Positions 63,641 through 64,000 of a DNA stretch of 64,000 bases are shown piece by piece. The notes beneath the pieces were generated by a model. That model worked only from the letters and a program-made list of their open reading frames with translations. It was not told the DNA's origin and searched no databases. Position 1 is the first letter of the stretch. Each line of letters begins with the position of its first letter. The stretch is from Pseudophaeobacter leonis (GTDB taxonomy: Bacteria > Pseudomonadota > Alphaproteobacteria > Rhodobacterales > Rhodobacteraceae): assembly GCF_002087335.1 (NCBI RefSeq), contig NZ_MWVJ01000076.1, positions 1-64,000 on the forward strand, written 5' to 3'. A program made the translations under genes and the position numbers.

Positions 63641-64000
63641 CCACGGGGTCCAACAGGGTGCGGCCGCCGTCCAGGGTCATGATCTGTCCGGTCATAAAGC
63701 CAGAGGCATCCGACGCGAGGAATTGCGCCGCCTCGGTGAGCTCGGTCGGTGAGGCAATCCGGCACAGCGGCGTATGCGCCTCAATGTCATCGCGGTAGCT
63801 GCGGTTGTCCTTCAGGGTGGACTGCATTGACGCGCTCATCACCGAGCCAAAGGCGATGGAATTCACCCGGACGCGATGCGGTGCCAGAGAGACGGACAGC
63901 GACCGGGTCAGCTGATCCAATGCCGCCGAGGCCACCGAATAGGCCATCAGTTCCGGGTGGGTGCGGCGCGCCGCAATAGAGGACAGGTTGATGATCGCCC
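63624..64000 (-). CDS. Short-chain dehydrogenase family protein, N-terminus beyond the window
   Basis: The visible 125 residues are the C-terminal half of an SDR: INLSSIAARRTHPELMAYSV, then ASAALDQLTRSLSVSLAPH, RVNSIAFGSVMSASM and a final GGRTLLDPVA. The canonical Tyr-x-x-x-Lys reads YSVAS, so the Lys is Ser. The active Tyr is present. The start is off the right edge. Function cannot be told. Confidence 0.75.
   Translation of the reverse strand, partial: AIINLSSIAARRTHPELMAYSVASAALDQLTRSLSVSLAPHRVRVNSIAFGSVMSASMQSTLKDNRSYRDDIEAHTPLCRIASPTELTEAAQFLASDASGFMTGQIMTLDGGRTLLDPVAAPVH

Overview
The window looks like a chromosomal segment of an alphaproteobacterium of the order Rhodobacterales, most likely the marine Roseobacter group. 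The basis is high GC, dense operons with ATGA overlaps, a free-standing aa3-oxidase subunit IV, a DmdC-type acyl-CoA dehydrogenase, a pobA/AraC-regulator pair and hem genes typical of the group. No rRNA, tRNA, CRISPR array, phage or insertion sequence was seen; this is core chromosome with a few accessory pockets.

Layout. 1-5 kb: end of an unknown gene, a broken papain/transglutaminase-like gene, then a minus-strand molybdenum-cofactor block (moeA, mobB, mobA, fdhD). 5-14.5 kb: azlCD, a lipoprotein, cytochrome oxidase subunit IV, a phospholipase A2-like secreted protein, an MBL hydrolase with a DmdC-type dehydrogenase, Sua5, YqgE, a DsbD-like protein and a Nudix hydrolase. 14.5-21 kb: RND efflux pump and adaptor, moaB, uracil-DNA glycosylase. 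21-26 kb: pyrB, three membrane/PH-like genes, a pyrC-like gene lacking catalytic residues, plsY. 26-29 kb: secreted proteins and a GbsR-type regulator with two membrane proteins. 29-35.8 kb: gshA, GNAT, rsmE, ubiA, an OmpA-family protein. 36-44.7 kb: moaE, moaD, pgsA, uvrC, a short-chain dehydrogenase, a Ca/Na exchanger, S49 protease, ABC exporter. 45-50 kb: CoxG-like protein, alpha/beta hydrolase with HxlR regulator, pobA with its regulator, TetR. 50-56 kb: an operon for beta-oxidation of a branched or side-chain acyl-CoA. 56-64 kb: GNAT, hemE, hemC, desaturase, GH25 lysozyme, three lipoproteins, hemF, partial SDR.

How the genes work together. Seven molybdenum-cofactor genes (moeA, mobA, mobB, fdhD, moaB, moaD, moaE) lie at three places. 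hemC, hemE and hemF serve tetrapyrrole synthesis. The operon at 50.4-55.8 kb encodes racemase, acyl-CoA dehydrogenase, a split MaoC hydratase, a 3-hydroxyacyl dehydrogenase and an SCP-x-like thiolase, the enzyme set of peroxisomal branched-chain or sterol-side-chain beta-oxidation.

Data quality. At least fifteen single-base indels, one 10-bp duplication and one in-frame stop break otherwise well-conserved genes, including genes expected to be essential (sua5, pgsA). About half of the indels lie in short homopolymers, so sequencing or assembly error is the best explanation for most of them. Broken genes are given here as whole reconstructed loci. A second recurring feature is short imperfect tandem duplications of 10-18 bp, mostly between genes.
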